From Winogradskya consettensis (GTDB lineage Bacteria > Actinomycetota > Actinomycetes > Mycobacteriales > Micromonosporaceae): DNA of 64,000 nucleotides. The DNA is taken from assembly GCF_018332715.1 (NCBI RefSeq), contig NZ_BOQP01000029.1, positions 1 to 64,000 on the forward strand. The letters are read 5' to 3'. The translations under genes were made by a program, and so were the position numbers. Below are positions 44,694-53,786 of the stretch, one piece after another (positions within the stretch are counted from its first letter, which is position 1; each line of letters begins with the position of its first letter). Under the pieces are notes generated by a model. It worked only from the letters and a program-made list of their open reading frames with translations. It made no database searches and was not told the origin of the DNA.

Positions 44694-45626
44694 TTGCGTG
44701 TCGCCGCCATCGACTGCGGAACCAACTCGATCCGTCTGCTGATCGCTGACGTGAGCGGCGACCTCTCCGCTCCCGACGGGACGATGCCGGCGCTCACCGA
44801 CGTCGCCCGGCGGATGGAGATCGTCCGGCTGGGCGAGGGCGTGGACCGCACCGGTGAGCTGGCCCCGGAGGCCATCGAGCGCACCCGCAAGGCCCTCATC
44901 GGATATGCCGCCGAGATCGCCGAGCTGGGCGTCGACCGGGTCCGCATGTGTGCCACGTCGGCCTCCCGCGACGCCTCCAACGCGGAGGACTTCCGCGCGA
45001 TGGTGCGTTCGGTGCTGGGTGTCGAGCCCCAGGTGATCACCGGCGAGGAGGAGGCGCTGCTCTCCTTCGCCGGCGCGGTCACCGGCCTCGACGCGCAGAC
45101 GCCCTACCTGGTGGTGGACATCGGCGGCGGCTCGACCGAGTTCGTCGTCGGCGACACCGGTGTCCGGAACGCCATCTCCATGGACATCGGCTGCGTCCGG
45201 ATGACCGAGCGGCATCTGCGCAGCGACCCGCCGACCGAGGCCGAGATCGCGGCCGCGGAGAAGGACATCACCGCCGCTGTCGACGAGGCCCTGCGCGCGG
45301 TCTCCGGCAAGGACGCCGCGACGCTGGTCGGCCTTGCCGGGTCGGTCACCACCGTGGCGGCGCTCGCGCTCAACCTCGCCGAGTACGACTCCGACCAGAT
45401 CCACCACGCCCGCATCGCGTACGACGACGTGGTCCGGGTGACAGCCGACCTCCTCGGCTCAACCGTCGCCGACCGCCTCGAACTGTCGGTGATGCACCCC
45501 GGCCGCGCCGACGTCATCGCCGCCGGCGCACTGATCCTGCGCATCATCATGGAGCGCACCGGTCAGGCCTCCGTCATCGCCAGCGAGCACGACATCCTCG
45601 ACGGGATCGCCTTCTCCCTCGCATAG
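44694..45626 (+). CDS. ppx: Exopolyphosphatase / guanosine pentaphosphatase
   Basis: This 310-residue protein is of the Ppx/GppA type with the ASKHA fold: AAIDCGTNSIRLLIAD (phosphate loop 1), CATSASRDASNA, the catalytic Glu region TGEEEALLSF, VVDIGGGSTEFV (loop 2) and LAGSVTTVAAL. It hydrolyses polyphosphate or pppGpp. Short, single-module forms like this are the mycobacterial Ppx2/Rv1026 type. The TTG start at 44694 is supported by TAGGAG 6 nt upstream. It closes the conserved eno-to-ppx block. Confidence 0.9.
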   Translation: MRVAAIDCGTNSIRLLIADVSGDLSAPDGTMPALTDVARRMEIVRLGEGVDRTGELAPEAIERTRKALIGYAAEIAELGVDRVRMCATSASRDASNAEDFRAMVRSVLGVEPQVITGEEEALLSFAGAVTGLDAQTPYLVVDIGGGSTEFVVGDTGVRNAISMDIGCVRMTERHLRSDPPTEAEIAAAEKDITAAVDEALRAVSGKDAATLVGLAGSVTTVAALALNLAEYDSDQIHHARIAYDDVVRVTADLLGSTVADRLELSVMHPGRADVIAAGALILRIIMERTGQASVIASEHDILDGIAFSLA

Positions 45627-45659
45627 AACGCCGCCGGCACGGCCGCTACTACTTTTCTT

Positions 45660-45697
45660 TTGACACTACTTCGCATCGCACAGTAGTGTGCATCGCG
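45660..45697 (+). promoter_or_regulatory. PadR promoter and operator, leaderless start
   Basis: TTGACA (45660-45665) and TAGTGT (45684-45689) form a promoter with an 18-bp spacer. A perfect inverted repeat, ACACTAC (45663-45669) and GTAGTGT (45683-45689), spans both elements. The GTG at 45697 lies 7 nt after the -10, so the mRNA should be leaderless. Binding of PadR here would block its own promoter. Confidence 0.72.
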
Positions 45698-46026
45698 TGG
45701 ATACGACGCAGCTGCTCAAGGGCGTCCTCGATCTCGCCGTGCTGGCCGCGCTCCGTGACGAGGACGGCTACGGCTACGACATCCTGCGCCGGTTGCGCAC
45801 GGCGGGGCTGGGCGACGTCGGGGATGCCAGCGTCTACGGCACGTTGCGGCGGCTCTACAACGGCGGGCTGCTGACCACCTACGTGGTGCCCAGCGACGAG
45901 GGGCCGCACCGCAAGTACTACTCGCTCAATCCCGCCGGCCGGGCGGAGTTGCAGCGGTCGGGCAAAGTGTGGCAAGGCTTCGCATCTACGATGGACGATC
46001 TGCTTCGCGAGCGGGGGACGGCGTGA
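45697..46026 (+). CDS. PadR-family transcriptional regulator
   Basis: This 109-residue protein is a winged-helix PadR regulator: TTQLLKGVLDLAVLAALRDEDGYGYDIL, the recognition-helix region VGDASVYGTLRRLYNGGLL, the wing YVVPSDEGPHRKYYSL and LNPAGRAEL. A short C-terminal dimerisation helix follows. I chose the GTG at 45697 because the GTG at 45688 would overlap the -10 element. Its stop overlaps the next GTG, so it controls and is co-transcribed with the membrane gene, the usual PadR-HAAS pairing. Confidence 0.88.
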   Translation: MDTTQLLKGVLDLAVLAALRDEDGYGYDILRRLRTAGLGDVGDASVYGTLRRLYNGGLLTTYVVPSDEGPHRKYYSLNPAGRAELQRSGKVWQGFASTMDDLLRERGTA

Positions 46027-47003
46027 ATTCGACGGCTCAGGACGAGATCACCGCGTATGTTTTCGCGGTCCGGGCGGCGCTCGGCGATCTGCCCGAGGCG
46101 CAGCGCGACGAGTTGCTCGAGGACCTCACCGAGCATCTGACCGAGGTCATGGCCGACGGTGAGGGGCCGCTCACCGACCGGGTGGGCAGCCCGGAGGCCT
46201 ACGCGGCCGAGCTGCGCGGCACGGCCCCGTTCGTCGGCGGGTTCCCCGATCCGCCCACGCGTCCCAACCCGCTGATCGAGCTGCGCGACCAGGTGCTGCC
46301 GGTCCTGCGGACAGCGGATGTGAAGGTGGGCGGCGTGCTCGGCTACGAGCGGGCCAGCGACTTCGGCCGGCTGCTGCGCCCCGCCTGGTGGGTGCTGCGC
46401 GGCTATCTCGCGGCGATGGTGGTCGCCGAGATCCTCGACGGCGGCGACCAGCCGATCGGCCTGCTGCCCCGGATCGGTGGCAGCGACGGGGTCGCGCTGA
46501 TCCTGCTCGCCGCCGGGATCCTCGGGTCGATCTGGCTCGGGCGGCGCTCGTTCCGGCTGTCGACCTGGCCGAAGGCCGTCCTCTACGGCACGTCGTTCGT
46601 GCTCGTGATCGTCGCGCTGACCGGGTTCACCCAGGCCGACGGCTACACCCGCGACTCGTACTACTCGAACGTCACTTCCTACGACAATCCGTACAGTCAG
46701 GTCGAGGATGTGTTCGTCTATGACGCGCAGGGGCGGCTGGTGACCGGCGCGCGGCTGCTCGACCAGAACGGCCAGCCGATCCATCTCGGCAACGCCTACT
46801 GCTACGACGACGAGGGCACCTACGCCGACGCGCCCGAGGGCGTCTATCCGTACTGTGCGAGCAAGGCCCCCTTCCGGATGCCGGACGCCTCCGACGCCCC
46901 GTTGCCCAGCCCCGCTCCCAGCGGGATCAGCCCGTCCGCGGCCGAGCCCAGCGACGCCCCGGCGACGCCCAGCCCTTCGGTCAGCCCGTCGCCCAGCAAG
47001 TAG
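46023..47003 (+). CDS. HAAS-domain membrane protein
   Basis: This 326-residue protein starts with a HAAS-like signalling helix bundle (ITAYVFAVRAALGDLPEAQRDELLEDLTEHL), then has two or three transmembrane segments (about 125-205) and an external domain with YDNPYSQVEDVFVYDAQGR ending in a long Ser/Pro/Ala tail. It is the usual partner of PadR regulators. Start GTG 46023 overlaps the PadR stop. Its ligand or signal is unknown. Confidence 0.75.
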   Translation: MNSTAQDEITAYVFAVRAALGDLPEAQRDELLEDLTEHLTEVMADGEGPLTDRVGSPEAYAAELRGTAPFVGGFPDPPTRPNPLIELRDQVLPVLRTADVKVGGVLGYERASDFGRLLRPAWWVLRGYLAAMVVAEILDGGDQPIGLLPRIGGSDGVALILLAAGILGSIWLGRRSFRLSTWPKAVLYGTSFVLVIVALTGFTQADGYTRDSYYSNVTSYDNPYSQVEDVFVYDAQGRLVTGARLLDQNGQPIHLGNAYCYDDEGTYADAPEGVYPYCASKAPFRMPDASDAPLPSPAPSGISPSAAEPSDAPATPSPSVSPSPSK

Positions 47004-47029
47004 GTGACAGGAGGTGCGAAGCTGGGCGC

Positions 47030-47767
47030 GTGCCCACCCGTACCCCTGAGGAAGTCAGCGCCCGAGCGGCCGCCGCGCCGCGACTGAGCGTGCTCGACGC
47101 GGACATCGCGGATTGTTTCGCCTGCCCGCGCCTGGTCACCTGGCGTGAGGAGGTCGCGGCCACGAAGCGTGCCGCATTCCGTGACCAGACCTACTGGGGC
47201 CGGCCCATCCCCGGGTACGGCCCGGGCGACGCCGAGATCGCGATCCTGGGTCTGGCCCCCGCGGCGCACGGCGGCAACCGCACCGGCCGCATCTTCACGG
47301 GTGACCGCTCCGGCGACGTCCTCTTCGCCGCGCTGCACCGCGCCGGCCTGGCCAATCAGCCGACCAGCGTCAGCGCGGACGACGGCCTGACCCTCGCGCA
47401 CACCCGAATCTTCGCCGCGGTCCGCTGCGCCCCGCCGGACAACAAGCCGCTGCCGGTCGAGCGCGACACCTGCGCACCCTGGCTGCATCGCGAGGTCTCA
47501 CTCATCAGACCGACCCTGCGCGTCGTGGTCGCCCTGGGTGCCTTCGCCTGGGCCGCGTGGTGGCCGGTTCTCAAGCAGGTGTACGCCGTGAGCGCCCCGG
47601 TTCCCCGCCCCCGCTTCACTCACGGTGCCCATGTCGTGCTGCCCGGCGGACCCGATCTGCTCGGCTGCTACCACGTGTCCCAGCAGAACACTTTCACCGG
47701 CCGCTTGACCCCCGCGATGCTCGACGACGTGTTCGGCAGTGCGAAACGCCTCGCGGGCCTGGCATGA
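47030..47767 (+). CDS. Family 5 uracil-DNA glycosylase
   Basis: This 245-residue protein is a UdgB-type (family 5) enzyme that removes uracil and some other deaminated bases. A 4Fe-4S site is suggested by DCFACPRLV near residue 30 with further Cys at AVRCAPP and RDTCAPWL. The catalytic loop reads LGLAPAAHGGNRTGRIFTGD, and the C-terminal GCYHVSQQN holds the catalytic His. The GTG at 47030 is used; a GGAGG lies about 15 nt upstream, far for a ribosome site. Confidence 0.88.
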   Translation: MPTRTPEEVSARAAAAPRLSVLDADIADCFACPRLVTWREEVAATKRAAFRDQTYWGRPIPGYGPGDAEIAILGLAPAAHGGNRTGRIFTGDRSGDVLFAALHRAGLANQPTSVSADDGLTLAHTRIFAAVRCAPPDNKPLPVERDTCAPWLHREVSLIRPTLRVVVALGAFAWAAWWPVLKQVYAVSAPVPRPRFTHGAHVVLPGGPDLLGCYHVSQQNTFTGRLTPAMLDDVFGSAKRLAGLA

Positions 47768-47859
47768 TTCGGGCCACCGCATTTTCCCCACGCCGAACCC
47801 TGAGCTCTCCCGCGGTGGAAGACCAAGGACCGAAGCACGAACGATCAAGGGCCTGAGAA

Positions 47860-48558
47860 TTGGATCTCGCCGCACTGCGACGCTGGTGGCCGCTGGCCGC
47901 CGTCCTCGCGCTGCTCTGTCTCGCCGCCCTGGCCGCGACCCGTTCGGCGCCCCAGCTCGAGCGCTTCAACCCGGACGCCGAGCCCGAGGCACCGCTGGCA
48001 CCGCTGCTCCCGCCGTCCCCGGAGCCGATCGCCAGCAAGGCGCCCCGCCCGGTGGAGGCCGCCGCCGGGCTGCCCGACTGGGTCGGGACCGTCGCGTGGA
48101 TCGTGATCGGCGTGGCCCTGGCCGCGGTGCTGGTCCTGGTGGCCGTCGCGCTGCTGCGGGACGTCGCGCGGCGGCGGGGACCCCGCAAGGGCAAGCGGGC
48201 AGCGCCCCGCTCCAACGCGCGTGCGGCCGAGGACATCGTGGCCGCGGTGGACGCGGGCCTGCAGGAGCTCACCGACACCGACAGGGATCCACGCCGCGCC
48301 GTCATCGCCTGCTGGGTGCGCCTGGAGCAGGCCGCCGCCGCTGCCGGGACACCGCGCCACGCCGGCGACAGCCCGACCGACCTGGTCGCGCGTCTGCTGA
48401 ACGAGCAGAACCTCGACACGGCGGTGCTGACGCCGTTCGCACACGTCTACCGGCAGGCCCGTTACGCGACGCACACGGTTGACGACCAGATGCGCCAGCA
48501 GGCCCGCGCGGCGCTCGAACGGCTCCGTACCGACCTGGGAGCGGGGGTTTCCGCATGA
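47860..48558 (+). CDS. DUF4129-domain membrane protein
   Basis: This 232-residue protein has an N-terminal helix (about 11-27), a Pro-rich external segment, a second helix (about 75-98) and a cytoplasmic DUF4129-like region (RRAVIACWVRLEQAAAAAG ... SPTDLVARLL). It begins a five-gene unit with MoxR and DUF58 partners. Start is TTG 47860; no strong ribosome site is visible. Role unknown, but the set resembles the cell-envelope and stress-related MoxR-DUF58 clusters. Confidence 0.75.
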   Translation: MDLAALRRWWPLAAVLALLCLAALAATRSAPQLERFNPDAEPEAPLAPLLPPSPEPIASKAPRPVEAAAGLPDWVGTVAWIVIGVALAAVLVLVAVALLRDVARRRGPRKGKRAAPRSNARAAEDIVAAVDAGLQELTDTDRDPRRAVIACWVRLEQAAAAAGTPRHAGDSPTDLVARLLNEQNLDTAVLTPFAHVYRQARYATHTVDDQMRQQARAALERLRTDLGAGVSA

Positions 48559-49175
48559 GTCTCGACGCTGACGGCGGTCTCGCCGATCTGTTCGGTGCCA
48601 CCGATGAGCGGTACAGCGCCGAGGAACCGCCCGGCCCGGTCGAGAAGCGCCGCATCCGGATCGACCGGATCGCCGGCAACGTGCTGCTCATCGGCACGGC
48701 CACCGTGATCACCATCGCGGTGTCGCGCTCGCAGGGCATCAAGATCTCGGTGCTGCTGACCGTGGTCGCTTTCGTGGCATTGCGGCTGCTGATGTTCGCG
48801 GTGTCCGAAGTGGCCCCGCCGGCACCTCCCCGCCGGCGCGCTCGGGGCGGCGAGGAGTCCGGTGACTATCTCTGGGCCTCCGGCGACCTGCTGCGCGTGG
48901 GCGTACGCCGCTGGGAGCAGCAACTCGACTGGTCGGAGAACGACGCCGACCGCTTTTCGCGTATCGTCCTGCCCGCGCTCTCGGAGATGGCGGACGAACG
49001 GCTGCGGCTGCGGCACGGATTCACCCGCGAATCGGATCCCGGGCGCGCGCGGGAGCTGATGGGCGAGCAGCTGTGGCAGCTGCTGAACGAACCGGGCCGG
49101 CGTGCGCCGAAGCCCCGTGATCTGTCGGCACTCGTCGACGCCTTGGAACGGATCTCCAGAAGGGTGGATCGGTGA
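48555..49175 (+). CDS. Membrane protein of a MoxR-DUF58 operon
   Basis: This 206-residue protein has two hydrophobic segments (about 43-80), with soluble acidic N- and C-terminal parts. I do not recognise the family. The ATG overlaps the DUF4129 stop (ATGA), and its stop overlaps moxR, so it is tightly co-expressed. GYLWASGDLLRVGVRRWEQQ-like residues (DYLWASGDLL) form the most distinctive block. Confidence 0.7.
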   Translation: MSLDADGGLADLFGATDERYSAEEPPGPVEKRRIRIDRIAGNVLLIGTATVITIAVSRSQGIKISVLLTVVAFVALRLLMFAVSEVAPPAPPRRRARGGEESGDYLWASGDLLRVGVRRWEQQLDWSENDADRFSRIVLPALSEMADERLRLRHGFTRESDPGRARELMGEQLWQLLNEPGRRAPKPRDLSALVDALERISRRVDR

Positions 49176-50182
49176 CGGACTCGAGCGTGGAGGCGATGGC
49201 GCCCTACGAGGTGGGCCGCCTGGCCGGCGCGGTCCTCGACTCGGTCGGCAGCGTGGTGGTCGGCAAGCGGGACTCCCTCGAGCTGGTGCTGGCCGGGATC
49301 CTGGCCGGCGGGCACGTGCTGCTGGAGGACCTGCCCGGCCTGGGCAAGACGCTGACCGCCCGCTGCTTCGCGCAGGCGCTCGGGCTGGACTTCCGGCGGT
49401 TGCAGTTCACCCCGGACCTGCTGCCCGCGGACGTGACCGGCTCCTTCCTCTACGACCAGCGCAAGGGCGACTTCGCGTTCCGGGCCGGCCCGGTCTTCAC
49501 GAACATGCTGCTGGCCGACGAGATCAACCGGACGCCGCCGAAGACCCAGTCGGCGCTGCTCGAGGCGATGCAGGAGAAGCAGGTCTCGGTCGAGGGCGTG
49601 ACCTACCGGCTGGACCCGCCGTTCCACGTGCTGGCCACCGCCAACCCCATCGAGTACGAAGGCACGTACCCGCTGCCCGAGGCCCAGCTCGACCGGTTCC
49701 TGCTGCGCGTCTCGTTCGGCTATCCCACCGCCGACGAGGAGTGGGAGGTCCTGCGCCGGCGCATGTCGCGCCGCCAGGAGGAGTCGCAGCTGACCCCCGT
49801 GGTCAACTCCCACACCCTGCAGGCGATGCAGGCGGCGTTGGAGACGGTGCAGGTCGAGGACTCGATCGGCCGTTACATCGTGGAGCTGACCGCGGCGACC
49901 CGCGAGCACTCCGCCACGCTGGTCGGCGCTTCCCCGCGTGGTTCCCTGGCGCTGCTGCTGCTGGCACGGGCCCGCGCGGTCATGTCCGGCCGCGACTACG
50001 TGGTGCCCGAGGACGTCAAGGACGTCGCGGTGCCGGCCCTGGCACACCGGCTCACGCTGCGGCCGGAGATGTGGCTGCGCCGGGTCGACCCGGGCTTCGT
50101 GGTCCAGGAGGTGCTGCAGAACGTCGCGGCGCCGGCCAGCGGCGCGCTGCCGACGTACGCGGGCGGATACGCCGAGCAGTGA
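49172..50182 (+). CDS. MoxR-type AAA+ ATPase
   Basis: This 336-residue MoxR ATPase has Walker A VLLEDLPGLGKTLTAR, pore-loop region FRRLQFTPDLLPADVTGS, Walker B NMLLADEINRTPPKTQSALLEAMQEKQV, and sensor 1 VLATANPIEYEGTYPLPEAQLDRF. MoxR proteins act as chaperones that insert cofactors or help complex assembly together with DUF58/VWA partners. Its stop overlaps the DUF58 start. Confidence 0.93.
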   Translation: MTDSSVEAMAPYEVGRLAGAVLDSVGSVVVGKRDSLELVLAGILAGGHVLLEDLPGLGKTLTARCFAQALGLDFRRLQFTPDLLPADVTGSFLYDQRKGDFAFRAGPVFTNMLLADEINRTPPKTQSALLEAMQEKQVSVEGVTYRLDPPFHVLATANPIEYEGTYPLPEAQLDRFLLRVSFGYPTADEEWEVLRRRMSRRQEESQLTPVVNSHTLQAMQAALETVQVEDSIGRYIVELTAATREHSATLVGASPRGSLALLLLARARAVMSGRDYVVPEDVKDVAVPALAHRLTLRPEMWLRRVDPGFVVQEVLQNVAAPASGALPTYAGGYAEQ

Positions 50183-51549
50183 CCGGGACCGAATCGCCGA
50201 CGCTGCGGGCCGCCGTGCCGCCGACCGGGGCGCCCGGGTCCGAGGAGAGCTGGGCGCCACCGGTCTGGGTGCCCACCCGGGCCCTCGGGCGTACGGTCCT
50301 GCTCACCGGGCTGCTGCTGGTGCTCGGCGTCGCCCTCGGGCGGGTCGACCTCGTGCTGCTCGCCGCGCCGTTCGCGATCGGTGCGGCGGTCGGACTGCGC
50401 CGGATGCCACGCTCCGCGCCCGAGCTGACCATCTCGGCCGAGGAGGAGCACATCGTCGAGGGCGGCGAGGTCGAGGCCGGCCTCACGGTGGCGAATCCCG
50501 ACGTGATCAATTACGACCTCGTGGTGGTGCGTACGCGTACCTCCCCGTGGCTCAAGCTCGAGGACGCCGACCGGCCGCACGCGATCACGGTCGCACCCGA
50601 CGGCTGGACGGCGGTCGACCTGAGCGGCCGGGCGACGCGCTGGGGCCGGCAGTCCGTGGGTCCGGCGGCCGCCCGGGTCGCGGCGTGCGGCGGGTTGCTC
50701 GCCTGTCGTCCGGTCGTGATCCCGGCCAAGGGCGTGCGGGTCTACCCGGAGACCGAGCCGTTCGCCGCCACCGAGGCGATGCCCGCGGCGGCCGGCCTGG
50801 TCGGTAACCACCGTTCACGCCGGCCCGGCGAGGGCGGGGAGCTGGCCGGTGTGCGCCCGTTCGCGCCCGGGGACAGGTTGCGGCGCATCGACTGGCGGGT
50901 TTCTCTGCGTACGCGTGATCTGCATGTCGCCTCCACGCTCTCCGACCGCGACGCGGAGGTTCTCCTCCTGCTCGACGTGCTCGGCGAGGCGGGGGAATCC
51001 GGTGGGGTGAAGGGCAAGGCGTCGGTGCTCGACACGACCGTACGCGCGGCCGCCGCCATCGCGGAGCACTACCTGCAACGCGGCGACCGGGTCTCGCTGG
51101 CCGAGTACGGCGGGTCCGCCCGCCGCCTGCGTGGCGCGACCGGCCGCCGGCAGTACCTCACCGTTCTCGAGTGGCTGCTCGACGTGCGGGCCGAACGGGG
51201 CGACCGCGCCCCGGCCGAGCTTGTCTTCGCCGCCCACAACGTCTCCTCCGACGCGCTCGTGGTGGTGCTGACCCCGTTGGTCGACCCGCGGGCCGCCGAC
51301 ATGCTCGCCGGGCTGGTCCAGTCCGGCCGCTTCACCGTCGCCGTGGACACCCTGCCCGAGGGCGCCGCGCCGCCGCAGCGCGGCACGTGGACGCCGCTGG
51401 CCACCCGGCTCTGGCGCATGGAACGCGAGAACGTGCTCGGCAGGCTCCGCGAGCACGGCGTCCCCGTGGTCGAGTGGGCCGGCGCCGGCAGCCTCGACCT
51501 GGTGCTGCGTGACGTCTCGCGGCTCGCCTCCGCACCCCGGGGGCGTTGA
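50179..51549 (+). CDS. DUF58 protein
   Basis: This 456-residue protein has two N-terminal helices (about 38-75), a beta-rich external/Ig-like segment, and the DUF58 motif region EGGELAGVRPFAPGDRLRRIDWRVSLRTRDLHV, followed by a VWA-like domain (EVLLLLDVLGEAG). The GTG at 50179 overlaps the moxR stop (GTGA). The long frame to 49102 overlaps moxR and is not real. Confidence 0.88.
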   Translation: MTGTESPTLRAAVPPTGAPGSEESWAPPVWVPTRALGRTVLLTGLLLVLGVALGRVDLVLLAAPFAIGAAVGLRRMPRSAPELTISAEEEHIVEGGEVEAGLTVANPDVINYDLVVVRTRTSPWLKLEDADRPHAITVAPDGWTAVDLSGRATRWGRQSVGPAAARVAACGGLLACRPVVIPAKGVRVYPETEPFAATEAMPAAAGLVGNHRSRRPGEGGELAGVRPFAPGDRLRRIDWRVSLRTRDLHVASTLSDRDAEVLLLLDVLGEAGESGGVKGKASVLDTTVRAAAAIAEHYLQRGDRVSLAEYGGSARRLRGATGRRQYLTVLEWLLDVRAERGDRAPAELVFAAHNVSSDALVVVLTPLVDPRAADMLAGLVQSGRFTVAVDTLPEGAAPPQRGTWTPLATRLWRMERENVLGRLREHGVPVVEWAGAGSLDLVLRDVSRLASAPRGR

Positions 51550-51550
51550 C

Positions 51551-52114
51551 ATGGCCGGTGGGATCACGCAACGGGCGGGGCGGGCACGGACGGCGGTGGT
51601 GCGGGCGACGATCCTGCCGCTGCTCGTACGCGCAGCCATCGCCCTTGTCTTCTTCGGTGCACTGACGGTCGCCTGGCCGGTGTCGCTCGTGGTCAGCCGC
51701 TACCTCGCCATCCTCGCCGTGGTGGCGGTCTACCCGGCGTTCGCGCCGCGTGGCCGGGGCACCACGTTCGCCATCCTGGTCGTCGTGGGCGGCTGGATCG
51801 CGGACACCACCTACTACGACGCCCGCGTTGCGCTGTGGCGGGTGCTCGCGATCGCCACGCTGACGTACGTCGGGCACACCCTGGTGGCCCTCGCGGCGGT
51901 CCTTCCCTACGACGCCATGGTCAACGTGGACGTCCTCACGTCCTGGCTTCTCCGGGCCGCCCTGGTGGTCCTCGGATCGGCTGTCCTCACGGTGATCGTC
52001 CTGGGTCTGACCTCGGAGTTGGCCGGGGGAGCGTTCCTCGTCGCGACCCTCGTGGGGCTCGCCGCGGCGGTCGGCGCGACCATGGTCCTAGCCCGCATGT
52101 TGCGCCGTACGTAA
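51551..52114 (+). CDS. Small multispan membrane protein
   Basis: This 187-residue protein has about five or six predicted transmembrane segments and no recognised domain. It follows the DUF58 gene by one base and ends the MoxR operon. Its conserved partnership with this cluster is the only clue. Confidence 0.7.
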   Translation: MAGGITQRAGRARTAVVRATILPLLVRAAIALVFFGALTVAWPVSLVVSRYLAILAVVAVYPAFAPRGRGTTFAILVVVGGWIADTTYYDARVALWRVLAIATLTYVGHTLVALAAVLPYDAMVNVDVLTSWLLRAALVVLGSAVLTVIVLGLTSELAGGAFLVATLVGLAAAVGATMVLARMLRRT

Positions 52115-52240
52115 CCGTTTCTGTGCTTTGAGTAGTCGTCGACACGGATCTGAAATCCGAGCGTTACGCCGCGTGCCGTCACGGGTTGTCCTTGGTCACA
52201 CAACGAGGCACGGGGCCGGTCGGGGCGCGACAATCAATAC

Positions 52241-53590
52241 GTGAACCCGCAACGCATCGTGGTGGTAGGGGCAGGGCACGTCGGCCTGTACACGGCCCTC
52301 CGCCTGTCGAGGAAGCTCAACTCGCGCCGGGCTGAGGTCATTGTCATCGACCCCCAGCCCCACATGACGTATCAGCCGTTCCTTCCGGAGGCTGCTGCGG
52401 GCAACATCTCGCCCCGCCACTCGGTGGTCCCGCTGCGCCGCGAACTCAAGCGCTGCCGGATCGTCGCGGGCGAGGTCACCAAGGTCGAGCACGCCCGTAA
52501 GACGGTGACCGTGCAGCCGATCGAGGGCCCGGTCACGGAGATCGAGTACGACCACATCGTGGTCGCGCCCGGCTCCGTCTCCCGCACGCTCCCGATCCCC
52601 GGTCTGCGCGAGCACGGCATCGGCCTCAAGACCATCGGCGAGGCCATCTACCTGCGCAACCACATCCTCGACCGGCTCGACGTCGCCGCCGTCACCCCGG
52701 ATCCCGAGATCCGCAAGGCGTCGCTGACGTTCCTCTTCGTCGGCGGTGGCTTCGCCGGTGCCGAGGCGCTGGGCGAGATGGAGGACGTCGTCCGCGACAG
52801 CCTCAAGTACTACCCCGAGCTCAACCAGGACGAGGTCCGCTTCATCCTGGTCGAGGCGGCCAACAAGATCCTCCCCGAGGTCGGCCCGCAGATGGGTGCC
52901 TACGCGGCACGGCAGCTGCGCAAGCGCAATATCGACATCCGCCTCGAGACCATCATGAAGTCCTGTGTCGACGGTGAGGTGCACCTCTCCGACGGCGAGG
53001 TCTTCCGCGCCGAGACCATCGTGTGGACGGCCGGCGTCAAGCCGTCCCCGATGCTCGAGCAGACCGACCTCCCGCTCGGCCCGCGCGGTCACGTCAACTG
53101 CCTGCCCACGCTGCAGGTCGTCGACGAGGACGGCAAGGTCCTCGACGGCGCCTGGTCCGCCGGCGACTGCGCCCAGGTCCCCGACCTGACCAACCCGGGC
53201 GGCTGGTGCTCCCCGAGCGCCCAGCACGCCGTGCGCCAGGCAGCGGTCCTCGCCGACAACATCCGCAAGGTCGTCTACGGCGGCACCCCCAAGGAGTACA
53301 AGCACAAGTACCTCGGCAGCGTCGCAAGCCTCGGCCTGCACAAGGGCGTCGCCAACGTCTACGGCATCAAGGTCAAGGGCTGGCCGGCCTGGATGATGCA
53401 CCGCCTCTACCACGTGGGCCACATCCCGTCCTTCAACCGCAAGGTCCGCGTCGTCGCCGACTGGGCCCTGGCCTCGGTCCTCAAGCGCGAAACCGTCTCC
53501 CTGGGCCAGCTCCACCAGCCCCGCGAAGAGTTCACCGACGTCACGCCCCCGCTGACCGACGACAAGTCGGTTGTCTCCGCCACCCGCTGA
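52241..53590 (+). CDS. ndh: Type II NADH dehydrogenase
   Basis: This 449-residue flavoprotein has two dinucleotide-binding folds: RIVVVGAGHVGLYTALRL for FAD at the N terminus, and FLFVGGGFAGAEALGEM for NAD(P)H near residue 170. TIVWTAGVKPSPM and WSAGDCAQVPD are typical of NDH-2. The C terminus (WPAWMMHRLYHVGHIPSFNRKV) contains an amphipathic membrane-binding stretch. It passes electrons from NADH to menaquinone. Start GTG 52241; a GACAAT 6 nt upstream could be a leaderless -10 but is weak. A strong hairpin follows the gene. Confidence 0.88.
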   Translation: MNPQRIVVVGAGHVGLYTALRLSRKLNSRRAEVIVIDPQPHMTYQPFLPEAAAGNISPRHSVVPLRRELKRCRIVAGEVTKVEHARKTVTVQPIEGPVTEIEYDHIVVAPGSVSRTLPIPGLREHGIGLKTIGEAIYLRNHILDRLDVAAVTPDPEIRKASLTFLFVGGGFAGAEALGEMEDVVRDSLKYYPELNQDEVRFILVEAANKILPEVGPQMGAYAARQLRKRNIDIRLETIMKSCVDGEVHLSDGEVFRAETIVWTAGVKPSPMLEQTDLPLGPRGHVNCLPTLQVVDEDGKVLDGAWSAGDCAQVPDLTNPGGWCSPSAQHAVRQAAVLADNIRKVVYGGTPKEYKHKYLGSVASLGLHKGVANVYGIKVKGWPAWMMHRLYHVGHIPSFNRKVRVVADWALASVLKRETVSLGQLHQPREEFTDVTPPLTDDKSVVSATR

Positions 53591-53608
53591 CATCGCGATG
53601 TAGCATTT

Positions 53609-53639
53609 GTGCCCGTCCGGCTTCTTGCCGGGCGGGCAC
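53609..53639 (+). terminator. Strong hairpin after ndh
   Basis: GTGCCCGTCCGGC (53609-53621) pairs with GCCGGGCGGGCAC (53627-53639) around TTCTT: a 13-bp stem with one G-U pair. It separates ndh from the tRNA gene 30 bp on. Confidence 0.82.
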
Positions 53640-53668
53640 CACCCGCTACGGTGGCTTACAGCACTCCG

Positions 53669-53752
53669 GCCCGGGTGGTGGAACGGCAGACACGGCCGCC
53701 TTAAAAGCGGCTGCCCCAAAAAGGCGTGCGGGTTCGAGACCCGCCCCGGGCA
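53669..53752 (+). tRNA. tRNA-Leu (UAA), bldA-like
   Basis: This is a class II tRNA of 84 nt without CCA. The acceptor stem GCCCGGG (53669-53675) pairs with CCCGGGC (53745-53751). The anticodon stem GCCGC/GCGGC encloses loop CTTAAAA with anticodon TAA at 53702-53704. A long variable arm (53712-53727) and T-arm GCGGG-TTCGAGA-CCCGC follow. It reads the rare Leu codon TTA, as bldA does in Streptomyces. The 3' CCA is not encoded (the gene ends ...CA CAG). Confidence 0.95.
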
Positions 53753-53754
53753 CA

Positions 53755-53786
53755 GGCCCCTCCTCAGGTGGGCCCCTCCTCAGGTG
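53755..53786. repeat. 16-bp perfect tandem duplication after the tRNA
   Basis: GGCCCCTCCTCAGGTG occurs at 53755-53770 and again at 53771-53786. The second copy contains the stop codon of the ATPase gene read from the other strand. It lies 3 bp from the tRNA end, where integration scars are often found. Confidence 0.7.

Noticed and set aside
45688..45696. GTG 45688 as the PadR start
   Set aside because: It overlaps the -10 hexamer and the operator dyad; GTG 45697 fits both the promoter and the family start.
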